The position numbers were made by a program, and so were the translations under genes. The notes under the pieces are model-generated. The model ran no database searches. It was not told the DNA's origin and saw nothing but the letters and a program-made list of their open reading frames with translations. Positions 21,666-34,914 of a stretch of DNA of 64,000 bases are shown piece after piece (position 1 is the stretch's first letter; each line of letters opens with the position of its first letter). This stretch comes from Clusia tigrina (lineage: Eukaryota > Arthropoda > Insecta > Diptera > Clusiidae), in the NCBI GenBank assembly GCA_920105625.2, contig OV050033.1:126479821-126543820 (forward strand), in the 5' to 3' direction.

Positions 21666-23010
21666 CTCCCCACTAGTTTTGCTTCCGTTCTCCTTACCTC
21701 ATAAACCAGAGAGGCAACTACTTCCCAAGTTAATTCAGAATGCTATATTAGAGAACAGTGACCTACGACTGTATCGACATGGAGAAAGAATTCATGCTAC
21801 TTCATGTTCCATTTCCGACTGGGATACATGTGTGCAATTTTTACAATTGAACAACTTGAGTGAGACAACTTTGTGGGAGACAACGTTGTGGGAGACAACG
21901 GCACACTTCAGGTGGAGCAGCAACAGAAAAGCCACCGAAATTGTGCGGTTATAATGCATTTACATTATTTACTATCTCGATACACTACAACAACTAATGT
22001 GCAACTTATGAAACAGAAGGAAATGTAGGAATATAGAAGGAAAACAAAATTCGTTGCACAGAAAGCGAGGCGATTGCGATTAAGTTTTGTAACCGCTGGT
22101 AGATGCTGCAGTACCACTGAAACCCCCCAAAAATCGTTGCGATCCTCACGGCGTATATCTTCTGCTTCTTATCTATTCCTGTTACTCGTTATTTAGGTTC
22201 GATTTTTAAAGTTCCTGAATATACCAGGATACAACGATACGGTTTCTAAGTGATTAATCTCCTAGGAGGGCAGAGGATTGTTCCAGTATCAGCTTCTATG
22301 CAAAGAATTCTTTCTCTGCCTCATGTGAGCATTTCCGTTATTTTCAATGTACCTGCACAATTTACCTTACTTTGTATGTTCTGCTCTTGATGTGAGCTCC
22401 TCCTGACTACAAACCGAGCAATGTTGTTGCATTTGTGGTTTCCATTTTCAGAGTGGAAACCCTTCTTAACGTGTGTTTGGCAGGTGTCATCAGCAGGAGC
22501 GAAAAACCAAGGAACTACCTTAGTAGTTAGGCGTCACGTGATGTACCTGCGAGTACCCGTCCGTACATACTTGCATTGCGGTAGAACCTCTGCTGCTCAG
22601 TTAATGTGCTGAGGCTATGTACTCGCAGCTGTGGTTTGCAGTAGGGTGATTGTGTCTGCTTTGAATGCTGTTCCAAATGGGGAAAAGAGCAACGTGGAAT
22701 GCATAAGATAACAGTACAATTGCCAGCAGATGTCGCTTAGTGCTGAAGGGAACGTAAATGTTGAGGGATTGAGTTGAACTGTGAGCAAGTTTCTCTGAGT
22801 CGGGGTCGTACAATCAAGTGATGATTCCATATGTCGTGAAGCGTTACAATTCTAAAGAATTACAATTTTCCCGACTTATTTCCAATTATACCTCTGATCT
22901 CGTATTAACTTAGATAACTTCGGGAAGGGAAGGAGAGATATACTCGTACAAGTCATCAAGTAATACAAGTCATCAGTATATTTCTCAACACACAAGGATA
23001 TATTATAATT
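21666..23010. other. non-coding DNA
   Basis: No supported gene. A small direct repeat (GTGGGAGACAACGTT) occurs twice near 21871-21900. Confidence 0.45.
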
Positions 23011-23310
23011 GTCACATAATCAGCAATGTAATCTGATCCTTTGACAATGCATTCCAGCAATCAATTGATGAAATACGATTGAGGAAGAAGACGACTTATT
23101 TTACCTTGTCTTCAATGTGCTTTGTGGGGTGCTTTTTTCATTTATAAATCCACTTTTGGGTGCAATTTAAGTATCATAATCAACAACGTCATCTGATCCT
23201 TTGACACTGCATTCCAGCCATCAATTGATGAAATACGATTGAGGAAGAAGACGACTTTTACTCCTTTGTCTTTAATTTGCTTGACGGGGCTCTTTTTTGA
23301 AATTCCATTA
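23011..23310 (+). repeat. tandem duplication of about 160 bp
   Basis: Two diverged direct copies. ATCTGATCCTTTGACA begins at 23031 and again at 23191. The following CATTCCAGC, CAATTGATGAAATACGATTG and AGGAAGAAGACGACTT stretches align in both copies before they drift apart near the GGTGCTTTTTT/GGCTCTTTTTT ends. Confidence 0.85.
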
Positions 23311-24753
23311 ATTAAGCTTAATTTACGTAGAGCAAACTTTGAGAATATGCTTCATAAATCACACACTTTGTTTTAAAGGACGAAAGTCAGCTGCAATGGC
23401 GTTACATAAATGCCACACAAAATCTCTTAATGAGCTTTGACGAGGAGCGTCGCAACGTTTATAAAAATCTATTTTTACTCATGTATGTAAATGAACTTCA
23501 CTTCCATTTCAGGCATGCAACACTTTCAACTTGAGTTAAGAAGTTTCCTGTGTAAATTAAATTTAATTAAATATTTAAATTTTGCTAATAACACAAACAA
23601 CACAGGTGGAAGTCGCTAACGAACATGAAATACACACGCCTACGAATGCGGCTGGAAGTGTGCATGCGTGTGTGTGTGTGTGTGAGTGTGTGCGTGCAAG
23701 TAATGTAAGCCTCTAATGACGTACATTTTGGGGTCTAATTTGGGGTTGACGGCAGAGCTTAATTTGCAAGTGAGAAACTAAGATGCCGCAGAAACTTCGC
23801 CAACACCTTCAAACTGAGCGACTGCATCGTTACACGGCTCGACAGGGATTTAGGGAAATTATAACAGCGTGAACGGTGTGATTAATCGAAGACACTGACT
23901 TGCCTTTGTCATCTTTACATTGAAGTCCATTCAAAATTATGAGGAAGGCATCAGGTTGGCAGGTTGTCGGTGGCGTCTCACACTCTGACAACAACTCAAT
24001 TGCTGAGTACCGAAGGGAGGCTTTGAAATTACTGACATGTCTTCGAAAAGCCACAGACCTGAAAAGCGTCACTTCACACAATTTACAGACCTTTTCCTTC
24101 AGAGCACAGGAATTTGAAGGTCCTTAAATTTTCCAAAAATATTCTGTGACAATTTACTACAGGGATGGAAGTCACATAACTTCACATTGTCAGATGAAGT
24201 TACCTTGTTGTAGAGCGTGGTTAGCAAGCGGAAAATAGCGTTGCCACCTAAAAAAATGCATCTATTTATTTATTACACTTTACTTCAGAATGAATCTGTA
24301 CAGGTTTGGGGAATCAGTACTAGCAACAAAGGCTGTCGCCTCAAGGAAAGAAAAGGTTTGGAAAGAACATTTCGGACCCATGCTGTGAACTGGAATCGAA
24401 CTATTGAATATATAACTTGATTTCAATGCAGTATAGATTCATTGGATTTCAAAGGAAGCGACTTCACTGACATCCACTGAATAAGCTGCTTATACCAATA
24501 GTACTAAAGGACATACCAAAAGAATCAGAAAATATAATTTTCCATTACAATAATTACCTCCTCAGAATCTTGGCTTCTGCCATCATCTTTACTTGGGAAC
24601 TCATTTGTAGTTTGCTGAAAGCGGACATGCACGAATTCTTCATACTGATAAGCCACTATTTCTTGATCTTGATGATCCACTGATATGATAAAGAAATAGT
24701 GGCTCGTCAGGATCAAAAATTGGATTATATTATGGTATATATTTATGTTATGG
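23311..24753. other. non-coding DNA
   Basis: No gene recognised. A (GT)n run lies near 23668-23690. Confidence 0.45.
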
Positions 24754-24769
24754 TAATAACTTCAATGTA

Positions 24770-24970
24770 GCCACCCTCTGTGGTCTAGTGGTAAGCATGC
24801 TAGACTCACATTACGAGGGTCGCAGGTTCAAATCCTGCCACGGGCTTGGTCTCCAAAATGCTACTTTCTATAAAATCCTTTTCTCTTCGAGTCGAAAACC
24901 TCTGTAGCTAGTACTCATTCTCTCAACACTTTGCCCTCATAATTAATTATGGTGTAAGATATAATAATAA
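24770..24970 (+). mobile_element. tRNA-derived SINE, full copy
   Basis: A 200-bp short interspersed element. It has a tRNA-like head with an A box (TGGTCTAGTGGTAAGC) at about 24780 and a B box (GGTTCAAATCC) at about 24826. An unrelated body follows (CTTCGAGTCGAAAACC, AGCTAGTACTCATTC), then an (ATA/TAA)n tail. It is flanked by a perfect duplication of TAATAACTTCAATGTA at 24754-24769 and 24971-24986. The tRNA-like part does not fold into a proper acceptor or anticodon stem, so it is a SINE and not a working tRNA gene. A LINE partner should supply its retrotransposition enzymes. A second copy lies at 28939-29090. Confidence 0.85.
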
Positions 24971-24986
24971 TAATAACTTCAATGTA

Positions 24987-26599
24987 CATATTTATTCTCA
25001 AACCCTGGGACCTAAAGTATTCATAATACATCACACCCAACTGGTAAGTCCACACAAAGACAAAAGATCTGCGAATGGTAACGCGAGACTTTATGCATTG
25101 AGCTGATCCTTTACCAGCATGAATACAAAATCTTATACGTCCAAGGGTCTAAATGTCCTCCGCATCCCAGCTAACATAATAACTTTCAATCGATATTATT
25201 TGGTTTACATATGCCTCAAATATCATCACTAACTAAGTGGTGATCTTGACCCAAACTCTGTGTAGCGGTGGAATCTCATTACAACTTATAGTCAAAGGCG
25301 TAGTAATCATCTATAAACATAGCGGCAAAATTTCTTGGTCCACTTATGGTGCTGTTGCAGTCATGGTGGTTGTATGGGGGAGGACGAAACGAAATAATGC
25401 AATTGTGCCAAAAGCCACAAAATATACAGTTAATATATCATGAGGATGGCATTCGAATGAGAGCTCGAGAGCGAAAACGACACAACAACAACATAACGAA
25501 TAGAAGTGACCAAAGAAAGAGATAAACATACGCTCAAGCACCATTTAAACTCTCATCATGGTTGACTTCAACCGAGGAATATGTTGAGAAGGATGTTTTG
25601 AAGTATGATTACAATTGTTCATACATAAATTTCTATCTCTCTATATGTAAGGGGCATAATTAGTTGCCACACTTGATCATGGCCCGTATGTAGTACCGCT
25701 CTCACAACACACGAATTTCGTTTTCTTTTTTCGGACTTTCTAACTTTATAACTCCAATCTCTTCGAAAATAAACCCGACAGAAGATCTATAGATGAGACT
25801 ATCCTCATATTTTAAACAAATAGGGGCATCACAATAGATCTTCCAGGCCGCGGTGTATAACACCCTTAAATAAATCTAATCTCTTCAGTCTCTCAAACAT
25901 ATTCGCAGTTGAAAATAAGAAATAATTTTCGCACAAAAAGAAACAGGTGGCAACCTTCCTGCACCGCCACTGCACGTATGGTTGCGGTTGCTGCGGGTGA
26001 TAATAAGTCACCCGAGTCGCAGGGAGTTGCGTAAGTATTTGCGCGCGTTCATAGGTGGGTAACTATTTCAATTCGCTCCGGCAATGCGGAATTTTACGGA
26101 ATTTGCATAATTTTTTAAATTTATTTTTAACCAACTTTATTAATTATGAGTGAAAAAGTTGACAGCATAGTTGCGAGTTGTGCGGTGCGTGCACCCAGTT
26201 AAGCGGGGCGTAATTGATTTATTGCACTGTTTCATTGTAAGTGGAAACATTTTAATTTGAGTAAAATTATGCGAAAAGTTTTCGAGAGCGAGACTTAAGT
26301 TCAAAGATGTGAAACATAATTAACGAATACGCATATCGGCGCAAGTGGAAGGTGATTTGGGAGTCCTCATTATAATAATATCGAAAGGTTTATATGGAAA
26401 TATCTTTCCACTTTCAACAAGAAAGAGCTGCTTCATTGTATTTTTTAATAAAGGGAGTCTTCTGTGCATTGGATCAAATTTCAATATGACTTGCCAGGTC
26501 AGAGGTGGTTGGTAAATGTATAAAAGTTTTTGAGAGTCGAGAGTTCTCATGATTTGGGTCCAGTTGAGTAATAAACTGTAAGATGAGTCGGTGACCTTT
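24987..26599. other. non-coding DNA
   Basis: No gene supported. Short frames on both strands carry no recognisable domain. Confidence 0.45.
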
Positions 26600-26870
26600 A
26601 AGTGAGGTATGTGCAGATCTTTCATTTAGTGATAGAGATCCTTAGAGGCTATAATCAAATTCGTAAGAGAACTCTAGAGTCGATGATAGAGTGATATCAC
26701 CTTTAGTGGCAATTAGAATTGAAGGATGAAACCAATGATACTCGTAAGAGTACTCTTGAGACTATAATGTAGTCTATCACGTTTAGTGATACATTTAATT
26801 GAAGGATGAAAACAAACATAAGAGCACTCGTGAGTTTATAGCGGAGTGATATCATAGCTAATTCCAAAAA
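26600..26870 (+). repeat. degenerate direct repeats of about 100 bp
   Basis: Repeated phrases: CGTAAGAGAACTCTAGAGTCGATGATAGAGTGATATCACC and related forms with CGTAAGAGTACTCTTGAGAC and AAGAGCACTCGTGAGTTTATAG. Each is followed by a TTTAGTG...AATTGAAGGATGAAA phrase in the first two copies. Diverged and non-coding. Confidence 0.6.
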
Positions 26871-28930
26871 TTCGTTCGGACCGATTAGACATATGTAAGC
26901 AGTGTGCAAGCCAAAGCGAAATGGGTTTGACTTAGAAAAGTCTTCCAAAACTTGGCATTATGAAAAAGAAGCAGGTATGAATAACGGTTGAATGGTATAA
27001 TTATTGACTAAAGAATGCATCTGGAAAATTCAGTTGAAAGTTGGAATTGTAAAAAGTCAAAGTTGTCTCAGGGATAAATCTATTTTGTTTTTATGGAATT
27101 TGGCATTTTCCCACCTAATCGGAAATATCACTATATCTGAACCAACCCCTGCTTATAACTAAGAATGAATTGGGTTACTTTTTCGGGAACTTATCTAACA
27201 ACCTCATATGCAGACTGTCCAATAACATAAAATTGCGATGAAATTTTGGTTTTCAATTAAAATTTCCAATTAATATTAGCAAAACTTAATTTGAGAAACA
27301 TGCTGATAAATGGCAGAACAATTTGGACAACGTTTCAGCGTGGACACCATGGAATTTGTGAAGCTGTAAAATGATTAAATGCAACATTTGCATGCAGAGA
27401 AATAACTATAATTGGGGCAGTTCACACGATCACGATTCAATGACACGTACAGTGTTTAGATATGGGAAAACAAAACTCAGTTGGGTGTGATTGGTTCCAA
27501 AGTGAAAGATAGAACCCAAACTTATACCACCGATCGTATGTAAAGAGTCAAAGATTTCTAAAATGTCTCTTATAAATGTTATTTTAATTATTATTTAGAG
27601 GGGATTTTGCACTCCGACTTAAGAGATCTATTCTGCCCCCTTCATGGATATGAGTATTTCTTTGAGTCCAGTTTCCTCCATACATTTTTCTTATAAATTT
27701 GTATTAATACTTTTATAAATACTTCCCCAGTAATAAATTCTGGTACGGGTATCACTGACGTAATTTGATCCCCATAATTCCTCCTCTTTGATACCCCATA
27801 ATTCAATGTGAACATACATCCTTCTTCTCATAGATCAACAAGCATCTATCTTCATCACCATAAGAACAATAATCAATATTGGGTTGCTCGGCAGTCTTTT
27901 ACTATCTTCTACCCCAAGGTCTCTGCTATTCTACCACTATTCTACGAAAATATTCACATGATTCTAAAAGTTTTCTAGTTCATATTTTGAACAACCCTGA
28001 ATGATTATTATGCGTATTATTGTAAACAGGTCCTCCAATTTTCATTAATCCTAAGGCGATGATATTTTTCAAGAGCTCTAATAAGACAAATACTTGCTAC
28101 GAAGGTCAATGATTACTGAATGAGTACTGAAAAGTCTCCCTCCTTGATGTTCACCAATGGGTCAAAATTTAGCATTAGAGTATTCCACTCCTTCGTTTTA
28201 ACAGATCAAATTAGTCGTAGTGTACTACAGCCAATGAACATAATTCCACTCCTTCATCAGACTAGGAGATCTTAGTCCTCTATAGAGATTCTTATAAAGT
28301 TCCTGAAGAGAGCGAGCGAGAGAGAGAGCAAAGCGATAGTTATAAAATATCACCCAGGAATATATATCTACAGTGGTGTTTCTCAGTGGGAGGACACTCC
28401 TGATGCCTGGTTTACTCAGGGACAATAAGTGTATAAAAATGTCCAGTCTTTCAAGCTGAGATTGTGAGAAAATGGTACAATAAAAATGCTGAGATAACTC
28501 TATTTATTTAAACCCCAACGACGAATCCTCAGATATTGTGAAACTGGATTTCAAGGTCTGACGAAATACGGAAAAGTTTGTTTTCAAGGCACAAAGTAAG
28601 ATGTGGCGGGTATATATCGATCCTTTACTGTAACAGTGACACAACTCTGCATACAAATAAATATTGAAATGTTTCATGGAACACAAACCGCGTTCAAGTC
28701 GCTTCTGTCCGACCGCTTACACTTGCTTATTTATAAATAGGTTCGAGAGTCGTGCAACAACAAACTTCAACTGTGCTGCCAAGTCTCACTTTTGACGATT
28801 TTACATAGAATACAAATTTTGTCTTAAAAAATCATAAATTGTGAGAGGAAATTTGTTGGGAGCGTTGTTAACTGTTCAAATAATTTGGACTTATAATATT
28901 CTACTTTTGCATGTAAATATTAAATATGAT
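26871..28930. other. non-coding DNA
   Basis: No gene or clear mobile element. A short purine run (GAGCGAGCGAGAGAGAGAG) lies near 28310. Confidence 0.45.
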
Positions 28931-28938
28931 TTCCAACT

Positions 28939-29090
28939 GTGGACTCACACTAAGGGGGTACGAATCCTGCGCCGGGCATGATCTCAAAAATGCTTCATTC
29001 TAAATATTTTTATCTTCGAGTCGAAGGACTTAGTTGCTAGTACTCATTCCGGAATCCATTTTCTGTCATTATTTATAATAATCTCCAACT
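28939..29090 (+). mobile_element. tRNA-derived SINE, 5'-truncated copy
   Basis: Second copy of the element at 24770-24970. Shared parts are GGACTCACA near the start, AATCCTGC, GATCTCAAAAATGCT, the diagnostic CTTCGAGTCGAAG and GCTAGTACTCATTC, and an AT-rich ATAATAAT tail. The A-box half is lost and the B box is degraded. TCCAACT at 28932-28938 and 29094-29100 may be the remnant of a target-site duplication. This copy is older than the first. Confidence 0.7.
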
Positions 29091-29100
29091 ACCTCTCATT

Positions 29101-30744
29101 CAACACTAATTGCATGCTTAAATATAAGTAAACTCGGAGATGAAACCATATCATCTTAAAAGCACCCAGCAATTTCTTCTTTAGCCATGAAAACTGTATA
29201 TCACTGCAGCCTACTTTTAGGGTGCACTGTTCTAGTCTGTAAGCCGATACGAATATTAATTTCAGTATGCATAACTATTTTTTAATTGTGTGTGACACAT
29301 TCTCCATGACAACCGTTGACTATTTACTGTTGGGTCATACCCGCGGCAAATAAAGATATCATCCACATAAAGCGTATCGCTGTAGTATACTACGGCTGCA
29401 TCCTGCATGCAACAAATATTTCAACCAGAGAAATAACCCATATAAAAACTTTTACTGCAAAAAAATTGCCAACAGCACAGCCATATTCGCAATATTTGTT
29501 TTAGATATGCTCGCACGTTATTATGTTTGCATTTAGATAGCATACTTTTAGGCATATTTGGAAATTGCTTCCTTATTGCTTTTTAGTATGTTGAACGCGT
29601 ATTAAAATTGTATTGATTTATGTTACGTTTATTTAAGGGATTTATTAAATTAGTTCTATGGCGAAGAGTACAGAGATGCAGGTGTAGGGAAACCCAGAGA
29701 GAGATAATTAAAATGGAAGCATAGAAAATCTGCTGGCAAATCGGTCCTTTTATGATTTACCAGCCAGCGGCGTATGAATGTTCAAAAGAATCAACTGAAA
29801 ATATGCTGCACCGTTTATCTCAATATCAGTTACAGGGATTGAGCAGTGAGAGTCATTGGGAGTTTGAGTGGAGGAGTTAGAGAAACATTTATAGGCTGAA
29901 TTTCATATATTAAGTGTCCTTATGGGAAATTAGTATTTAAAGTACGAAACAATTTTTAAGAGCATATTTTCAGGCTTACACTACTCACTTGTTCACATTA
30001 CATACCAGCTACACATGTATTTGTATTTGCAGTCAATGCTCAGCATATTTTCAGGTAATACTCTAGAGTATAATTTTCTACTAATGGAAAAAGATTAGTT
30101 TAGAGTCCCAATTAGAGGGAACTTGCCCTGCTACAGAGATATCTCTTTCAGTGGTTTGAGATTAGACTCCAAAAGGAGCCTTATATACATGATTGTAGTG
30201 GCCATAAGGGCCGTAATAGATCTAAGCGGTCTATTTGACACGTCTCTACATATTTTTCATTGACAGATTTGGGATATAACTCCCTTTTTGGATTTAACTC
30301 CTAAATAGGAACATAGCTCTCTTGCTAGTATTATTCCACTAGTTGCGATTAAGCATATTCACTCACAGCCGCATTTGTTGCCAGTCTCTTTAAGTGGCCA
30401 ATTGGCAGCTAGGATGTTGAAGTCACAGAGTACTGCTACCACAAACACCAAAAATAAAAATCATATCTTTGCTTGCCACTGCTGCCAAACTCCTAAGCTT
30501 CTATTAACATGTTTGGTTTACAACCTTCATCATCGTATCTTTCTGGCTGGCAGGAGCTTAAAATGTAAATGCGAAAAGTTTCCAAACAGAAAACAAGATA
30601 AATACATCATCAATGAGCATGTGAATCCATGAAATTGGCATTCAGAAGCAAGCAACTGGGATTTTTGAAGGCCAAGGGTCAAGGATTCAGCAGAAATATT
30701 ATGAATAGATTCAGAAAGAAACAGTAAAAAGAAACAAAATAGGA
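29101..30744. other. non-coding DNA
   Basis: No gene supported. Confidence 0.45.
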
Positions 30745-30915
30745 TGGGGCCAAGTACGAGGCAAGCTAAGGATATTTAGCAAACTATTCCTAGAAATAAT
30801 AATAATAAAGTGGACTAAGGATATGTTTCAAAATACGCCTATAAATAATAGAGCAGACTAAGGATATTTAGTAAACTAGTCCTAGATATAATAAAGAACG
30901 TGGGCTAAGGATTCT
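30745..30915 (+). repeat. degenerate direct repeats of about 60 bp
   Basis: AAGGATATTTAGCAAACTATTCCTAGA, AAGGATATGTTTCAAAATACGCCTA, AAGGATATTTAGTAAACTAGTCCTAGA and a final CTAAGGAT, separated by AATAATAATA-type spacers and GTGGACTAAGG/GCAGACTAAGG joints. Non-coding. Confidence 0.6.
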
Positions 30916-33824
30916 ATTCGTATAAGGCAATTTGAATCAATGATCTCGCCGCTAATCTCATCACTGTGTACATTTTTGATCTCATTGATAATGCGCGATT
31001 CTTTCTGCCTGTCAACTCATCAACTCATCAGAAAAGTACCAATTAATCATAAAATTTTCCATTTTAGTATTCAGAGTGACAATTTTTCACAGTTTTCAGG
31101 ACCTTTATTTAAGCAGTACTCGACTGGAAAACATTTCTCATTTTTCATTTCTGATTTGGTATTCATACTCGTATATGTAAATATTTAAACATGTGATTAT
31201 GTCCAACAAAAGAATCCTTAAACCGCAGACTAAAACTGATAACAACATCGTCTCAACCAGGCAAAGAAGCGGGAGAGACAACATCGTTCTCATCATTAAC
31301 ATCATCATCATCGTCGTCATCGTTAGCAAAAGGCAACATAATTCAGAACAAAGCGTATACGAGCATTATAATAACATCATTCATCAATGTCAACAGCTTC
31401 AGAGAAAGCAAAGCAAATTGTGGGCCACAAAGTAACCCACAGAACTAAGGTTGCCATCTTCTCCGATATAAAAATGCTTCCTTATCATTAGGAATACGTC
31501 TTATGGGAAGGAAAAAACCACACGGCAACTGAAATATGAACCAGAAATGCGCTCTGCTGACGACTTCATAATATATTCACGTGCTCCCACTCAACGCTGT
31601 CAGAGAAGAAAAGTAGTTGGAGATTTATGCGTGCCATGGAAAAAGAGGGCGACACAGCAATTGAGGCTTTTGTTGTTGTTGTGAAGCGTCTCTGTTGGCA
31701 AAGAAGTCGAGCGCTTGAGGTCGATGATGATGATGGAGATGAGTTGATAAAAATGCGTTCATGAATTCACACAAATTGAAAGAGCGGAGCGTTTAAAATT
31801 CCACTGTTCAGATGGTAAATTACTAACTCTTCAGCTACGTTCTTGTAACCATAGCAGAAAGATGACAGGCGATTAACAGATGATGAGGAGAATTAATGAA
31901 ATATGGTTTAAGGTGTGACGCCATATTGTAATGTCTTGGAGGCGGTTTCATATAACTATTTAAAATTGTAATTTTAGACCCAAAGTTAGCCGAACTCTGA
32001 GTATTCGGTGCATATGATGATAGCTTGTGCATTGGAATCCTTGAGATCTTCCAGGAATACCAGCTCCACATATAAGCGGATTCTATATGAAAGTTTACTG
32101 GAAGCATTTGCATATAAACTTGTGGATTTGAAGAAAAATATGCAAGGGTTCAATATACATTTCCAAAATATAAGTATACATAACTTCGATCGGTGGAACT
32201 TCTAGATGAAATAGAATGAAGCAACATATAAAAATCTAGACGGATTCGACGAAGGTAGCAATATTACTGACTGTTTAGCAAAATTGTCAGCAGAATAATT
32301 CTGAGCCTTTCTGTAGATTATCTAAAGAACAATTTTCTAAAAATAGATAAGTGAAGGCCATAATTAGAGAAAAAAATTTCTCAACCAGTGAGAGTTTTTA
32401 TACAAAAGTTTTTCAAGGTATTTCCCAACCTCACGCGATATCTAAAATGGCTCTGGAACCTCGGAGATCATCGAAGCAAACTAGGCTTAGTCGACAATGA
32501 TCTGTGCCTGGTATCCCAGTCAAATGCTAGAAGAAATGTTATGCGGTTGTCCAGCGATCACCTGACTCAGGTACATCCATCTAAAGACCTCTTAGGACCT
32601 CCCCATAAGATGGGCAACATGAAACTCACAGAGAGCTTCAAAGTTTGCACTAAATTAAACAAGTAACTCAATGTCTCTGAAGCTATAAAGGTGAACAAGG
32701 TAGGTCAAAAGAGCTTCTCTCTCTTACTAATAATCCATTATTACGAAATATGTATCGTGATAATAGTTCGATCACTGGACTGTGTTAAACAACTCTCCTT
32801 ATAAACCACACCCTTAAGCTTTACTTAAAGTAATTGTGTTATGCTCTGCTCTGCTTTTGCGTAAAAAATTTGGAATCTTCTAAGAATATTCTTGATTATT
32901 TTAAAAGTATTCACGGTTGAAAGCCCATCCTTTACCTTTACGCCATATGCCTCTCGTATCGGTAGCAGACTGCTCCTGCCTGCCAGTCATAAAGATGTAA
33001 ACAGTTACGCAGCTTCCCGCCCTCAGTGCCCATCATCAGAAGAACTCTTGCAGCGTGGAACGTTTGCGTGGTTCCTGCGAAAGCACTCCAAAAGGCGCCC
33101 GAGCTGCCGGAATTTAGTAGTTTACCGAACTAGTGGCAACGCTAATGATTATTAACGGATTACGAGCGAGCGCGCCAGTCAAGCATACTAAACATTTCCT
33201 TCCTCACCTAGCGTGCTGCTCACTATTTTCGGTGGCTCGTTGTAAGCAAAAAGCAAGTAGCAAAGCAGCTTGCAGTGGTTTCCTTTCGTAAGGATTTTGC
33301 GCCAAAGCAAAGGGATGCTTGAAAAAATTGTGGTTTGGTATTAGGAAAAAGTGCAAACACTGTTTCTGGTTTACCTCAAAGTAAGTTAAAAAGAATTGGG
33401 TTAATTGGAGTTTTCAGCTTTAATAACTATTTAGAAAACAAATTTTGCACATTGTATTTCAGTGGATTTACCACAGGATCCAGTATGTAATTAATTTATG
33501 TAAGATACAGAGGAGAACACCTCAGCAGGCGATGATAAATTTCATTTAAATTACTATGGAGTCGGGTTTATCTACTCTACTAATCCTCATTTGATCATAA
33601 CACTTCAGTGGAACAGGGTAATAAAAGTAAATATGGCCATTAAAGAAATTGATACTAACCTGCTGCAAATAGCATTCGCGCAGTATAGAACCCCAGCAGG
33701 AAACTGAGAAGAGTGTGACGCTGTCAGGGGGAATTAAGTCGACGACAGGATTGTCTGGCCTCCTCTCTTTTGAAAGCAAAAATAATTTATGAACAAGCAA
33801 AGTTTTTTCTTCCTAAAGTGGTGA
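30916..33824. other. non-coding DNA
   Basis: No supported gene. ATC/CAT trinucleotide-rich sequence near 31280-31325 gives Ile- and Met-rich artefact frames. Confidence 0.45.
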
Positions 33825-34704
<880 letters not shown>

Positions 34705-34914
34705 ATTATTTTTATTTTTTTTAAATTTAAGGTAAAATGTATCAATAATGCCATAAGTTTAGACTAATTATACATATTAAAATAATAATTGACATTTTAT
34801 TAGAATAAAAGAAGTAAATGATTTATTAAGAAAATTATTTACATACATTTATATGAAGATTTATGTAAAACTACTAAATATGTATATATAAAATGTTTTA
34901 TACTGTATTAACTG

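Noticed and set aside
24780..24850. A possible tRNA gene (A and B box motifs)
   Set aside because: Acceptor and anticodon stems do not pair properly, a shared non-tRNA body follows, and the whole is bounded by a target-site duplication. It is a SINE head.
31138..31435. Met- and Ile-rich frames on opposite strands
   Set aside because: Both are produced by a CAT/ATC trinucleotide-rich stretch.
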